Numbered from the stretch's first letter, positions 10,063 to 22,275 are shown. The stretch is 64,000 nucleotides of DNA from Papilionanthe hookeriana x Papilionanthe teres (GCA_022702705.1 CM040433.1:18670682-18734681); one strand, 5' to 3'. The notes: a model not told the origin generated them from the sequence alone. Made by a program: numbers and translations.

Positions 10063-11686
10063 CTATCCAGTAACCATGCAAGGTATAACTGGCAAGCAGC
10101 TATAATCATTATAAATCTGATGCGTTGGATTCAAGCCATCATCTTCCCCAAATTCATGGAGAATAATCTGAGCGCACGGAGATGCTTTTCGAAGTAGCAA
10201 AACTTGTCCTCTCAAAATCCTCAAAACCAGTCTCTCTTTACCATTCCCCTCCTTGGCTGCGGAAAGAACTAATACTATAGTTTCCAAACTTGCAGCTTTC
10301 TGTAGAAGAAAACTCAACAATCTCATTTCATTTCTGCTTCCTTTGAAATTTGTCACTTTGATCATTTTAAGACGGTAAAACGTAGTATCATCCAGACTCC
10401 GCGGATTTAGCACGTGCACCCCATATCCTTCCACATTTGGATCGTCAATGTGTGTCGGTAGCTGCTTGCAGAAGAACTTGGTCAGTGATTAGAGCTGACA
10501 GAATTCAACTAGTCAGGTAAAAGGAATTCAACTAATCAGAAAAAGATCTTACTCGGATGAAGAGCTTTTCAAGGAATGGGGAAGAACAACTATAAAAGAA
10601 AGCGCACAAGCAGGTGAGATCCTCGTCAGTCATTGTGGTCATGACAAGCTGTAATTCATGGAGGTTCTGCAGAACGTATTTTTCCTCACTTAAATTCAGA
10701 TTCTGACACAATACCAAAGTTTAAGTTTAGATTTTAGAACTAGAATTTTATAATTAACAGAACCAGGAGTTTCGGCCAAGAGTTAATACCAACAGAGTTG
10801 CTTTGCATAAGGTGAGCGTCTGCACAAGAGAAACAGCTGATAGTAAATCCATGTAATCAGGCTCAGAATTTCTACCGATTGAATAGATTGCTGCGTCTTC
10901 CAATGAAAAGAGGTTCGAGAGGTTAGTTTCAATGCATAACCTTCCAAAATAGTGAAAAGATTGCAGCTTTGGAGCATTAATCTCGATCAGATCAGCTGTC
11001 CAACAATCCCCAATGGTCAACCGCTTAAGTTCGAGATCTGGAACCGTAATGTTAATAACACCAAGTTGCTGACAGCTAATTAGGCTCAAGCTCTCGAGAA
11101 GAGAGCATTCAGTTAGAATACTTTGAAGCATCTCTTCATTGATGTTGGAATAACTGATTGACAGAGATTGCAGGCCACCAAAATTGCTCAGATTCAAAGG
11201 AGTGAAGAAGAAGCAGCGATTTACGCGCAAGTCAATCAATGAATCACAGTTAAACAGAGATGAAGGAAGCTCGAAGAGGCTTCTACCATCTGTGAATTCG
11301 CCATCTTCTGGGTTTCTAAATCCTTGGGATAAGTCTATATCAAGATACCTGACTCCTTTACCTGTTGCAAAGCTTATCCAGCTCTCTATTTCAGAGGCAA
11401 ACATATCAAACGGGCAGAAGAAAATACGGAACCTCTCCAGCTTCTTGCTTTCGTTCTGCGATAGATATCGATTGACAGTTTCCATAAAGTCTTCTGCAGA
11501 TAGATTGTTAGCGAAGTCCTCACCAAACTCCAGAGTAGTGGCTGTGGAGAGAGAGTATTTCCACAGATTTCGCCATTTTTTAGAAAGAACATCAGTTCTG
11601 ATTGCTGATTTCAGAGGCAACATGGTGAGGATGCTCTGAAGAACAGGGCCAGGCAAGGAACTGATCCGATCCTCTGCTCGTCCCAT
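10063..11686 (-). CDS. F-box/LRR/FBD protein, intact copy (unit 1, copy A)
   Basis: Three exons, all phase 0: 10,790-11,686, 10,553-10,702 and 10,063-10,461, with GT/AG introns of 87 and 91 bp, giving 481 residues. The F-box is at residues 8-50 (ISSLPGPVLQSILTMLPLK, then the usual DVLSKKWRNLW), followed by leucine-rich repeats over residues about 130-300 and a C-terminal FBD domain in exon 3 (about residues 360-470). Such proteins are expected to be SCF ubiquitin-ligase adaptors, with the F-box binding SKP1-like proteins and the LRRs binding an unknown substrate. The start is the only upstream ATG with a full F-box. Copy B has LPDP where this copy has LPGP. Length is normal for the family. 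The large antisense ORF at 11,184-11,639 is a shadow. Confidence 0.9.
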
Positions 11687-11867
11687 GGCTTCTTTTTCCT
11701 CTCGCCTTATTTTTTGCTGGCTTTATGCTTTTGCTGCTCCCTGTTTTTTCTTCCTTTCTTCGCCTGCAAGCCAGATGAGAGAAGAGATCAAAATTGAAGC
11801 TGTTTCATAAGCAGACTTTTTCTTCTTCGTGCTTTAGCGAGTATTTTAATAACAGCGTCACTGTTTC

Positions 11868-11881
11868 ATATTAATATAAAA
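11868..11881 (-). promoter_or_regulatory. Candidate TATA element of the F-box gene
   Basis: Minus strand TTTTATATTAATATG lies about 180 bp upstream of the ATG. The leader between is CT-rich. The position is retained in unit 3 (about 26,838-26,852) and copy B (about 61,317-61,330). Identified by composition only. Confidence 0.3.
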
Positions 11882-11886
11882 CTTCT

Positions 11887-12059
11887 ACTTCTTTTTATAA
11901 TAATCTTGTTGTAAAAGATGGGACTTTTTTGGCTGAAAATTTTAATGCACGCACACACACACACACTAAGAGAAAGAGGAACTATTAAGATCAACCAATC
12001 AGTTACAAATAATAGGGGAGCTCAATAGATGACTCTAATATAAGGAAAACCTCTATTAT
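11887..12059. other. Upstream flank of the F-box gene, short CA microsatellite
   Basis: AT-rich flank holding a short (CA)n run at about 11,950-11,966. The equivalent place in unit 3 holds a (GA)n run at about 26,946-26,975. No gene seen. Confidence 0.45.
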
Positions 12060-12540
12060 CTCCATGTATCAAAAACTTAAGCTCAATAATAATAGAACAA
12101 CTAACAAAGCAATAAATGCGTGTAACCATCTAATGTCGAAAAAGGTAGCAAGTACATAATCTTCTTCGATAAAATGACATTGTACCAAGGGTAGTTGATG
12201 TTCACCACACAAACATGAAAAGTAGTTAACAAATCCAGCTAGTTCAATAACCAAAGATCAAAACTTCAATCTTGCAGCAACTAGGAGGCAGTAATGGACA
12301 ACAGCAAGTTCAGAGAACTGGGCAGCTATAGAATATCATGAAGCAGAAAATGGGACCGGACATCTCCCATTATAGTCTCTGAATATTCCCACAATATTTA
12401 AAACTCTCATGCACATTCACCTTGACAAAGGATTTGCAAGGCTTGCTTCATTGTACAATCTGAGTTGGTTTTCTTTCCGTAATAATAGATTGAGTTGTGA
12501 ATGCAAATATGTTGTCATCTTTGCCGAACCTCGTTAAATC
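12060..12540 (-). pseudogene. LINE RNase H relic attached to F-box unit 1
   Basis: The minus strand keeps a broken RNase H-like reading (an IFRDYNG segment and a SELAVVHYCLL segment), homologous to the better preserved relic at 27,060-27,540 where VKVNVDRSF and IFRDYTGDA are readable. Several stops; no catalytic set remains. It lies directly upstream of each F-box gene and was probably amplified with it. Confidence 0.6.
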
Positions 12541-12600
12541 TCAGTGTGTTCTGCTGAATTTGTGTTGATTCTCATTTCTTTGCCCTAAAATTTTCAACTT

Positions 12601-12945
12601 CTTCATTGATGTTGGAATGACTGATTGAGAGAGATTGTAGGCCACCAAAATTGCTCAAATTCAAAGGAGTAAAGAGAAAGAAGCGACTTATGTGCAAGTC
12701 AGTCAATGAATCACAATTAAACAGAGATGAAGGTAGCTTGATGTGGCTTCTACCATCAGTGCATTCGCCATCTACTGGGTTTCTAAATCCTTGGGATAAG
12801 TTTATATCAAGATACCTGACTCCCTTATTTGTTGCAAAGCTTATCCAGCTCTCTATTTCAGAGGCAAACATATCAAACGGGCAGAAGAAAATACAGAACC
12901 ACTCCAGCTTCTTACTGTCATTCTGTGCCAGATATCGATTGAAAA
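12601..12945 (-). pseudogene. F-box gene exon-1 fragment (unit 2 part a)
   Basis: Homologous to 11,130-11,474 of the intact gene: it covers residues about 71-185 (FASEIESWISFAT through SISHSNINEE), without the F-box and without most LRRs. It is abruptly fused on the right to the repeat at 12,950 and on the left to the RNase H relic. The open frame of 99 codons is a remnant, not a gene. Confidence 0.85.
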
Positions 12946-12949
12946 TCAG

Positions 12950-13195
12950 ATTGATTCTTTAATATTGAGATCACTAGCATGGGAAACCTTTGATCATTAC
13001 TAAAGGACCTTTAGACCAATTAGCGAGGTCTATGTTAGCTCAACTCAATAATTCAATTATCTCAATCATAAGTTTACACATGGTTAAATAAAATTTTCTA
13101 GATAAAAATATTTTATCTAATTATAATTTTTTGTTCAAAAATTAAGATATTACACATTATCTCACAAGATAATTTAATTTTTTATATTTGTGTTA
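12950..13195. repeat. Inter-unit repeat R, copy 1
   Basis: Starts near AATATTGAGATCACTAGC and shares its length with 17,163-17,400 and 62,397-62,640. It marks the left edge of F-box units 2 and 3; in unit 1 only the last few bases remain (about 8,425). AT-rich, non-coding. Confidence 0.75.
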
Positions 13196-13793
13196 TATAT
13201 TACCGGATGTTTTTGGCCTTCACAAAATGGCCAAAATAAAGAGTGGGTGTGTAATCTTGGAGAATTTATTAGGTGCGGAATTCTCATGCATGTAAACTTC
13301 AATACAACATAATTGTCTTCATTGTATTTTCAAGTTATCTCAAAAATACAACCAAAACAACCATATTGTTAAAGTCCACATGCATACATTATCCGCACCA
13401 AATAATTTCTCTTAAACTTGGTCATAGATCCGGTCGCCACCGGCTAGAGCCTACATCCATCTCGATTGGTGAGAATGGCATTAGACTGCGTGATTGATCT
13501 GTATCATAGACAGCAAATATTTATAGCAAAATCAGCACATACAATTGGTGATATTTTATGACATTTAATAATATATAGTGATATTTATTTACTAATAATA
13601 TGATCATACTTTATTACAATATCATTATAATGCTATCAAATATTACTGAATACTACTAAATTTATATATGTCTATATTTATTTTATCCGTATGTGACATT
13701 ATTTTGTCAGCATTTTTGATTAAATATCTGGAGGCACCGAAGGTGGAAAGTAAGGCATAAAGAGGGTCGAGCAAATAACTTTGGCGAGACTAA
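13196..13793. other. Flank of F-box unit 2 with an empty Harbinger target site
   Basis: Homologous to 8,425-9,016. At 13,791-13,793 the sequence reads GGCGAGACTAAGCAATGAA with a single TAA and no insertion, while the paralogous positions in units 1 and 3 carry Harbinger elements between two TAA copies. No gene. Confidence 0.8.
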
Positions 13794-13943
13794 GCAATGA
13801 ATTCATTAGGGGAGATGTGAGCTATATTACTCATAGGACATCCATGGCTAGGGATTACAAACAAGTACAGTATAAATTCGACATGAAAAAAAAAAAACCA
13901 GTTTGTCATTTTTTGATTAAAAATCACACTTTTTGTTGAACAT

Positions 13944-14622
13944 CTATCCAGTAAGCATGCAAGGTATAATTGGCAAGCAACTACAATCATTATAGATCTC
14001 CACATGCGTTAGATTCAAGCCATCATCTTCCCCAAATTCATGGAGAATAATCTAAGCACATGGAGATGCTTTTCGAAGTAGCAAAACTTGTCCTCTCAAA
14101 ATCCTTAAAACCAGTCTCTCTTTAACATTCCCATCCTTAACAGCGGGAAGAACTAATACTATAGTTTCCTAACTTGCACTTTCTGTAGAAGAAAACTCAC
14201 CAATCTCATTTCATTTCTGCCTCCTTTGAAAATTATCACTTTGAACATTTTAAGACGATAAAATGTAGTATCATCCAGACACTGCGGATTTAGCACGTGC
14301 ACCCCATATTCTTCCACATTTGGATCGTCAATGTGTGTTGGTAGCTTCTTGCACAAGAACTTGATCAGTCTTTAGAGCTGACAAAATTCAACTAGTCATC
14401 AAAAAGGATTTCAACTAATCAGGAAAAGATCTTACTAGGATGAAGAGCTTTTCAAGGGATGGAGAAGGACAACTATAAAAGAAAGTGCAGAAGCAGGTGA
14501 GATCCTCGTCAGTCATTATGGTCATGACAAGCTGTAACTCATTAAGGTTCTGCAAAACGTACTTTTCCTTACTTAAATTTAGATACTGGCACAAAACCAA
14601 AGTTTAAGTTTAAATTTTAGAA
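13944..14622 (-). pseudogene. F-box/FBD gene exons 2-3, truncated (unit 2 part b)
   Basis: Exon 2 equivalent at 14,436-14,585 and exon 3 from 14,344 down to the stop-equivalent at 13,944. Exon 3 has a one-base deletion near 14,177 that shifts the FBD frame, and a CAQ codon changed to TAG near 14,053-14,057. Homology to unit 1 stops at about 14,622 inside intron 1, where an Athila remnant begins, so exon 1 with the F-box is missing here. Confidence 0.85.
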
Positions 14623-15409
14623 CAAAGTCAGAGAAATGAAGCAACAAAATTGATATGGATCTATCACTGTTCAAATTCATGATATCTCTTGTAAAATTCA
14701 AGTCTGGGTGAGATCCGAGTCATTGTGGACTCGTCAATCCAACTACTACAAGAGAACATACAAGTCTAACAATAATAAGAAGTTAAGGAATCACCTCCCT
14801 CATGACAAACAAAGATCAAATCAAACCACTAACAATCCAAAAATCTACCAATCAACAATCAAACTGATCAATCCACACTAAAACAAACACAATAAAACAC
14901 TAACAATCACACTCCAAAGCATAATAAATCAAAGCACACTGATAACTGTGAGTTTCCTCCCATAAAGTGCTTGGTTTAACGTCGCCAGCCTGACAAATGA
15001 TTCCTCTTGGATCAAAATTTCATTTAAGTAATTCTCGATCAATCGCTAAATCCTTTTTAGATCTAGGGATTCCTATAAAATTCTCAAATTTTAATTTTTC
15101 TTTCAGCTCTTCCTTTTCAGATTGATTCATACCATTGTTCCTCATATTTCTTTATGGATATAATATTCTTCTATTGATTTTCTGAATTTGCATATTAATA
15201 TCATCCTTGAAATTTATAAGAAATGGATATATATATGATATTTCAATATCTCCCAAATTTTATATCAGATTCTCTCTACATAATTCAGATTTTGGATCAA
15301 ATTCTTCAAGATTACTCTTATAATTCAAGTTTTCTTCCAATTCTTCCCCTTGGTACTAAGTAAAGAGTTGAGGTGGTTTTTCTATATATCTTTCTAATTT
15401 ATTAGGAAT

Positions 15410-15934
15410 TTATTCCATTGGTCTTTCAATATCCTTTTCTTCTTTTCTCAACTCATCATTTATTTGAATCATATCCTCGAATTCAATAACTTTCAATTGC
15501 TCATCACTCATCTGCTTAAGGTTTATCTCAGAGTCACTAGGTAAACTCTCTGGAGGATAACTGTCAATTGCATTAATAATCTGCTCCAGATAGTTTTCTA
15601 TATTCTTAATTGTGGCCCCTTGACTTTCTAGTTCACTCTTTTGACTTTCCAACTGACTCTTCAATTGAATCACATCATCTTCAAACATCGACTCCTTCTC
15701 CTCATTATGTGGGTTAAAGTTAAAATTAAGACGAAAGGAGAGTTCATCATTAAAATTGCTCTGATTATTCCAATTACATGTCTGATTAAATTGATTATCT
15801 CCCCAAAATTGGTTTTCTCTTCCAAAATTAGTATTCCAGTTAAAGTTTGAATAATCTTCCCAACCTGAATTGTAATAATCGAAATAAGGATTGTGCATCT
15901 CAGGGCCAGTTTTAAAATAATTAGGCTCAATCAA
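15410..15934 (-). pseudogene. Athila gag C-terminal fragment
   Basis: A 174-codon open frame rich in Asn, Phe and Trp (NWNNQSNFNDE-type) is followed by a coiled-coil-like stretch (QLKSQLESQKSELESQ, then IKNIENYLEQIINAI) and a PPESLPSDSEINLKQ segment. The order and spacing match the C-terminal half of the gag at 45,255-46,190 (NWNNQGNSNYRP, IHNIENQMGQIVNFI, GTLPNNTEIN). The N-terminal gag domain is not readable here. Confidence 0.75.
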
Positions 15935-16422
15935 TTATCCAGATGAATTTTTCTTAATAACTAAGGGACCTTGAGGATAACTCTTTATGTATTGATCTAA
16001 CATCCTCTCAACATCAGCAACCTGAGAACTTAATATAGTAAGCATAGCTTCTTGATAACTCATTACTTTCTTGGGGTTTACTCTTTCAAAGCTACTAGAA
16101 TTTTAATTCAAACTTGAATATTCATTATATTATCGATATGTCATTTTTACATTAAATTCATGGAGTCTTTTTTGATTCATCATCTTCCCAAAATTTCTCT
16201 CTAAATCTTATTCGTAAGATTCTATGTCTGCAGCTCCTGAACTACACATACAAACTTAAGGACTTAACTAATAGGACATATATCAAAAGTATTTTTGCTA
16301 TTTTGGGTTTTTCTTGAAAATAAACACACGATAACTAAAAACACTATATAATAATACTATAAATTCCAAATCTAATTATTATAGGTTTAACTAAAATTCT
16401 CTTAAAGTTCTTACCAAAGCTT

Positions 16423-16439
16423 CCACGGCAACGGCGCCA
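16423..16439 (-). other. tRNA-Asp-type primer-binding site
   Basis: Minus strand TGGCGCCGTTGCCGTGG starts 6 bp inside the LTR end (LTR begins at 16,446). It is complementary to the 3' end of plant tRNA-Asp with about two mismatches, as is typical of Athila elements. Confidence 0.8.
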
Positions 16440-17162
16440 AAAACTTGATGTGCCCTCGGCATGTGCTATTTTTCTGCTTGTTTTTATATTCACAAGTAAG
16501 TGCATAAACTAGAGGTTCTACGCAAGTATACTTATCGTTCAAGTAATACATGACTCTAGTAGAGTCCTATTTATTGATCTCACAGGGAAGCGAGGTAAGA
16601 TGTTCTTAGTCAAAGTTCTAGTCTACTACTATCAGCCTTAGATTAGAATGTCGATTAAAATGATTTTTTATCTAGCAACTACTCCTAAATACAGATGATT
16701 GTAAGTAAGGATAATAATTATTCCTGAATGCAAATATTACTTCTAAAGATAAACCTTTCTGGATGAATTGGTTTGGTGAATTTTGACATAATAAAATCTA
16801 TAATTCTTATGTAATGAATTGAATAATGTAAATGAATGAGATGCATTAATTATTGTATGTGCCAAATAAGAGTAATCATATTTTTTACCCTCTTCCAAGT
16901 GCATATAGAACATTGGCTAATCCTAGGTTTAGTCCCTAAATCCTTGTTCTCTAGGATCTTGGTAGAATTTCTTGGTTATTACTAATTTGTCAAAAGCTTT
17001 TTGTGATCTTTGTAGAATATAATCATTGTGGTGATGCCATTTGTCTAGAAATGTTGGATTATCTAAATAACATCTCAATTGGAGATGCACCTCTTTATGT
17101 TGAATACCATTCGTCAATGATGGATGAATTGAATTAAAAAAATTGTTATGAAATAATTGTTA

Positions 17163-17400
17163 AATTTCTTAATATTGACATCACTAGCATGGGAAAACTT
17201 TGATCATTAATAAAGGACCCTTGGACCAATTAGCGAGGTCTATGTTAGCTCAACTCAATAATTCAATATTCTCTATCATAAGTATTCAGATGGTTAAATA
17301 AAATTTTCTAAATAAAAAAAATTATCTAATTATAATTTTTTGTTCAAAAATTAAAATATTACATATTATCTCACATGATAGTTTAATTTTTCAAAATAAG
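17163..17400. repeat. Inter-unit repeat R, copy 2
   Basis: Matches 12,950-13,195 (AATATTGACATCACTAGCAT and the following 230 bp). It resumes the F-box array immediately after the Athila remnant. Confidence 0.75.
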
Positions 17401-18083
17401 CTTTTTCCAATGTCTATAAATTATACTCTTTTCAAGGACGTCTCTCACTAAATGGACCTTTTTGGAATCCAACTGTGATATAAATTCAATGATGCTCACA
17501 TATTCCGACAATGAATTATCTAATATTTTTATATTGATCTAGGCCGACCTAAAGAGCCGTTGTCTAATGTTAGAAAATTTATGAAGTGCGGAACCTTTGA
17601 ACTTCAATATCATGATTGTATTGATTTTTTTTGAGTTATCTTAAAAATACAATAATTACAATCATAATATACTGAAATTCGCATGCATACATTATTCACA
17701 TCTAATAATTTCTCTTGAACGTGGTCTTAGTTTGATCGCTGTCGGCTAGAGCCTGCATCCATCTTGATAGGTGAGAGTCTCATTAGACGGCGTGATTGAT
17801 CCTCATCATAGACATAGAGCATATATTACTTGTGAAATTGGCACATATAATTGGTCATATTTCATGATATTTGATAATATATAATGATATTTATTTAATA
17901 AGATTATAATGATATTTTATCATAATAACATTAAAATACTATCAAATATTTTTAGTTGCTATAAAATTATAAATAAGTATATTTATTTATCCGCATGTGA
18001 CATTATTTTGTCAACACGTTGAGGCACATAAGGGGGAAATTAAAGCATAAAGAGGCTCGAGCAAATAACGTCGGCGAGACTAA
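17401..18083. other. Flank of F-box unit 3 ending at the Harbinger target
   Basis: More diverged relative of 13,196-13,793; the hairpin seen in other units is not conserved here. It ends GGCGAGACTAA, and the TAA at 18,081-18,083 is the left target duplication. No gene. Confidence 0.65.
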
Positions 18084-18945
18084 GGGCCCGTTTGGTTCAG
18101 CTGTAAGCCCCTGCGGCGCGGCCGGTGAACGCGAAGTCGATCGAACGTTCCCGCGGCAGACTACAGCTTCGCGGCAGATCGCCGCGAAGCGGCCTTAAAG
18201 CGGACTGCGGGATAACCCCCGCGGTCCAGACCTCAACGCAGCTTTGAACATTTTATTCCTGCCGCTGCCCTCGCTCCGCCTCGCCCTCGATTTCTCTTTG
18301 CCCTAAAATTCTCTCGTGAGCCGACGGTATCTACTCTTCCTCGAGCGAGAAAAGATCGAATCCAAGGTAACCTACCTTCGATCCTTCCCTCTCGAGTCCC
18401 CGTCCGCCTCTCCCTTCCCCGTTCTCGTTCTCATTTGTTCCATCTAGTTGTGAAGAGTATTTCTATGGATTTAGAAATTTACAGATTTAGTTTATATTAT
18501 TATATGTGATTCGAGATGTGCATCTCAGAGGCCACTAAAGTTTGCTTTTTGGATTGAAAGACTTGTTATCTTCATCTCTTTGCCTAATCTTCTATTCTGA
18601 ATCCGTTCTCAGTATGTCAAGGCAGTTCTCTGCTGGCAACCATGCTTAATTTCGGTGATCTTAATAGCTATAAAGTTCCTGTTTTGCAATAGCTATAAAG
18701 TTTGCAGTTCTATGTTTCTCAACATTTTCAGATTTTGCAGCAATAGCTATAAAGTTCTTGTTTTTTTTTCACTGCAGTAATGAAAACTATAATCGAAGGT
18801 GCCATTTTTTATATATTGGGAACTCAGAGAGTTTTGATATTCATACTTTCTTGTGATGTTGTTATGGAGAGCAATGCCTTTTCTATTTGTTTAGTAGTTT
18901 GGAATTTCCTGTATTTGTGATTCTGTTTCTACAGAAATTTCTGTA

Positions 18946-20463
18946 AGGATGGAAGGGTTGTGGCAAACATACATGGAACTCCTTTGATTCTGTCATTTTA
19001 TTTGTTGTTTAAGCAAAATAAAGTTAGATTTTCCTTAGTTTAGCATGCTGGAGAATTATGGAATACTACAATCAACTCAGAAAACCTGCATATTCTCAAT
19101 ACGTTCCCAATTACTTTGTTGGTTATGTTGCCTCATGTGATGAATATAGAAGCCCCATTGGTTAAGAAGATATGAACTTTGTTTTCTCGTTGCTTTGGTA
19201 ACTTGAACCTATAGAATTGAACCCGAGCTTGAGGCTGATTAATTAGTGAAGCTCAAGATTAAACAGAGGTGGTTCAAGCTCAAGATTAAACATGTGTTTG
19301 CTCAATACATATGTTTGCTTGTGAGCTAACTTGAACCTATAGAATTGAACCCAAGCTTGAGGCTAATTAAATAGTCAAGCTCAAGATTAAACGAAGGTGC
19401 TGCAAGCTCGAATTGATTTGTTTAACCCCTATTATGTATGGAACTTTATGGAAGGTAGCCTCATCACATATGAAGAAGTGGTCCTGAACTCTTTATTTGT
19501 TGTAGTCCAATATTTTTGGGTCCTGGATAAGTAAGCTAGCTAACGTGCATTATTTTTCATCACTTTTATTTTATTTTCCCTCTCATATTTCCCTTCAGAA
19601 TAGTTGGAAATTGTTTTCCCTCTCATATTTCCCTTCAGAATAGTTGGAAATTTTTTTGAATAACTTTTTAATTGTTAATGTTACAGTATTTCATAATTAC
19701 CTTGGTTTACAAAACTTATGCTGAACAATTATTCTTTATATGGCTGATGGAATGCAGAGATGCTGTTATTCACCGCAGCTCTTTGTAGAGTTTTTGTTGA
19801 TTTGAATTAGAAGCCATCTCCATATGGTGAAATTGCAGGTGGTTGTTGACAAGTTTTCTGGTCGATCTCGTGGATTTGAACTGTTTCACTTATCTCTATT
19901 AATGCTTTGATCGTTAGTTAATAATTTGTCCATTGTTTGCCTCATCTTTATTTCTGACAGTTAGCAATGGTAAATTTTTTATTTACTTTCTTCTGTTTAA
20001 GTTACTGAATAACTTTTAATTTGGTAAAGCATAGTATGATTACATGAATGGTTGTCCATTTGGTAAAGCATAGTCTCAAGACAAGTTCTCAATTATTTGC
20101 AGCTAAATATGATTTCTTTTGCTTCAATTTGTATTTATGGTGAGCCCAAAGTTGCGGTTGGTTTCATTCATTTTAACCTGGAGCATATAAACTGATTTGT
20201 GAAAAATATTTTTTCACTGCAGAATGCATCAATCCCATAATATATTAGTGAAAGCTTCATGTATTGAGTACAATTCTGCTTTATACCGAAAGTTTTATGC
20301 CTGCTCCTCTGTAGTTGTATTCTTTACGGGCAAATAAGAAACACTAGCAAGGATTCTTCATGGAAGGATGGAAGGGTAGTGGCAATCATACATGGAATTC
20401 CTTTGATTCTGTCATTTTACTTGTTGTTTAAGCAAAATAAAGTTAGGTTTTGCTTAGTTTGTC
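18946..20463 (+). repeat. Internal direct repeats in the Harbinger 5' half
   Basis: A stretch of about 100 bp beginning GGAAGGGT.GTGGCAA at about 18,948 recurs at about 20,363 with about 90% identity. Inside the interval there is also an exact 40-bp tandem duplication (19,575-19,614 and 19,615-19,654) and a 128-bp-period pair (about 19,200 and 19,328, AACTTGAACCTATAGAATTG). None is coding. Confidence 0.75.
20110..20315 (+). pseudogene. Possible relic of a second GRF zinc-finger gene
   Basis: The plus strand reads CIYGEPKVAV near 20,130, similar to the C.CGEP opening of GRF zinc fingers. At about 20,286 the words CCGAAAGTTTTATGCCTG match exactly 18 bases of the intact GRF ORF (around 23,870). 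The intervening sequence is not open. This may be an older copy of the downstream GRF gene or a duplicated exon. Confidence 0.35.
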
Positions 20464-21144
20464 ATTATCCAATTGTTCATGCATTTTGTGTATACCATGA
20501 TTCCTGGCTACTTGCTTTCATAGTTAAGCAATGTTTAGAAGTGACTCTTTGGGTGATTCTATGTGATTGAGTGGGCTCTTGGTGAATGATATATAATGAC
20601 CTTATATTTGAGGGGAAATGATATTGGCCGTCCTAAAAAGAAAAACAAAAAAGAAAAAAATGGTGATTGATTTTATACAGAAAGATGGAGAAACTATGAT
20701 TTCCTATGGTGGTTGCTTCCTATGGTGGCATATGATTTTTAGCAATTGTTCTTGCTGGCTGCTTCCTATGGTGGCTGCTCTATGATTATAAAGCTATGAT
20801 TTCCTGTCAGTTCAGTCTTTTAGCACCATTTCCTGTTGGCTCATCGGAGTTCTTATTGCATTAGAAATTGTATCTTCATATGTTCTGTAACATCTGGTAT
20901 AATTGGTGTGTAACTCTAGGTAAATTGGAGTTGAGTGTTTATGGTACTTTGAAATTCTTTGTACATGTTCTCTATTTCAGCAATAAAGAAATATCATTTC
21001 TTTCCCGTGGATGTAGGTCAGTTAGACCGAACCACGTAAATTGTTCTCTTCTCTGTACTTACCTGTACTAGTTGGTAATTGCAATTTATATTTGTCAATG
21101 CTAATATGAGTAAAGATATAACTAATATTTGTCTTATTCATAGT

Positions 21145-22075
21145 ATGGCTAATAAGAACAAAGAAGTTGCTACTCCTGCACTTTGGGAGAAGGATATAAA
21201 AATAATTTTCTGCGATCTATGCGTAGCGGAAGTCGACAAAGGGAATAGGCCAAATTCTTTTTTCAGTAAAGAAGGTTGGCAAAACATTGTCACAAATTTT
21301 AAGGATGTCACATGCAGAGATTATGACAGGCTACAACTAAAAAATAAATGGGGCCAACTCAAGAAAGAGTGGAAACTTTGGAAGGACCTAAAATAAGGAT
21401 AGACTGGCTTGGGTTGGGATCCATCGAAGCGAACAATTGCTGCATCAGATACATGGTGGGCTGAAAGTCTTGCGGTAAGCTATCATTCATTTAATAATTG
21501 CAATGTAAATCATTTTTTTGTTTTTAGCCCTCCTAATGAAATATAATTTTATGTTACAGATTTTTCCTACGGCCAAAAAGTTCAGAACAGCTGGGATAGA
21601 ACCAGAATTGGAGGACAAACTAGATAGAATGTTTGGTGGCGTGGTAGCTACGGGGAAATTTTCAGCTGCACCAAGCCAAATAATGATTGAAACAACCCCT
21701 GAAGAGGTCGCCGTAGAATTATCAAACGATTCAGCAGAACTCCGCGTGTACGAACAAACTGAAATGCAATCAAAAAATTGTACGAAGGGTCCCCGGATCG
21801 AAAAGAGGAGGAAAAATACTGTTGCAACTATGAAAGAACAGCTCTCACTATTGGTGGAATCAACAAATGATGCTCCACACAGAGTTCAAAAAACCGACGT
21901 CCAGTAGGTTGTTAGTCTTCTACAGGAAGACCCAGACATTATAGGGGATCGTGATCTTTTCTTCTTTGCTATCGACCTCCTTCGGGACTCTCTCCACCGA
22001 GACTTCTTCACTGCAGTTGACAAAGAGCTACGAGTCGAATACATACGCTATTATTATAACCGTCGCACCTTGTGA
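21145..22075 (+). pseudogene. Harbinger Myb/SANT-like DNA-binding protein, broken
   Basis: Two exons: 21,145-21,474 and 21,560-22,075 (GT/AG intron of 85 bp), about 281 codons in one frame. Exon 1 holds a Myb/SANT-like domain (LWEKDIKIIFCDLCVAEVDK then LKNKWGQLKKEWKLWKDLK). It continues TGLGWDPSKRTIAASDTWW into the exon-2 EPELEDKLDRMF segment, the usual layout of L10-interacting-MYB-like proteins. The C-terminus is DRDLFFFAIDLLRDSLHRDF. In-frame stops at 21,394 (TAA), 21,400 (TAG) and 21,905 (TAG) break it. In PIF/Harbinger elements this second protein acts with the transposase to bind element ends. Confidence 0.85.
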
Positions 22076-22275
22076 TTTGATATGGAACTGATGATCTTAT
22101 TTCATCTATCATTGGTACTATTAGCGATGTTGTTGTTTGGACAATTTCTATTTGAATTGTGGAATGCTTGAGTTATTTCGTTTCTAAATATAGTTTATTC
22201 ATTTGCTTCTTTTAGTTAGTTGTTGATTTCTATAGAAAGTAACTTGTTTAATCTGAAGGTGCAGTTTATACCGTC

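Larger units (their letters stand above)
1..14546. repeat. Copy A of a ~49.45-kb-spaced direct duplication
   Basis: The whole interval realigns to about 49,446-64,000 in the same orientation and order: repeat array, LTR, relics, Harbinger element, F-box gene, RNase H relic and F-box fragments. Anchors: 1,328 matches 50,774; 8,274 matches 57,719; 11,686 matches 61,135; 14,546 matches 64,000. The left edge lies outside the window. Divergence is uneven: about 5% by eye in 1-4,500 and nearly zero in the F-box gene. It could be a real tandem segmental duplication or two haplotypes placed in series by the assembler. Confidence 0.95.
14623..17160 (-). mobile_element. Internally deleted Athila-type remnant
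   Basis: Read on the minus strand: partial LTR (16,446 to about 17,160), primer site, gag remnant (15,410-15,934), then directly the post-pol conserved block TTAAACCAAG...GGAGGAAAC (14,950-14,983), with all of pol missing. The LTR is only about 700 bp and lacks its start, so both ends are truncated. The element interrupts F-box unit 2. Bases 14,623-14,940 are non-coding and AT-rich. Confidence 0.75.

Noticed and set aside
11184..11639. 151-codon plus-strand ORF, also at 26,156-26,611 and 60,633-61,088
   Set aside because: It is the exact antisense of F-box exon 1; it is kept only because the exon is kept.
20379..21071. Short ORFs in the Harbinger 5' half
   Set aside because: AT-rich, hydrophobic by composition only; one lies in an internal direct repeat.
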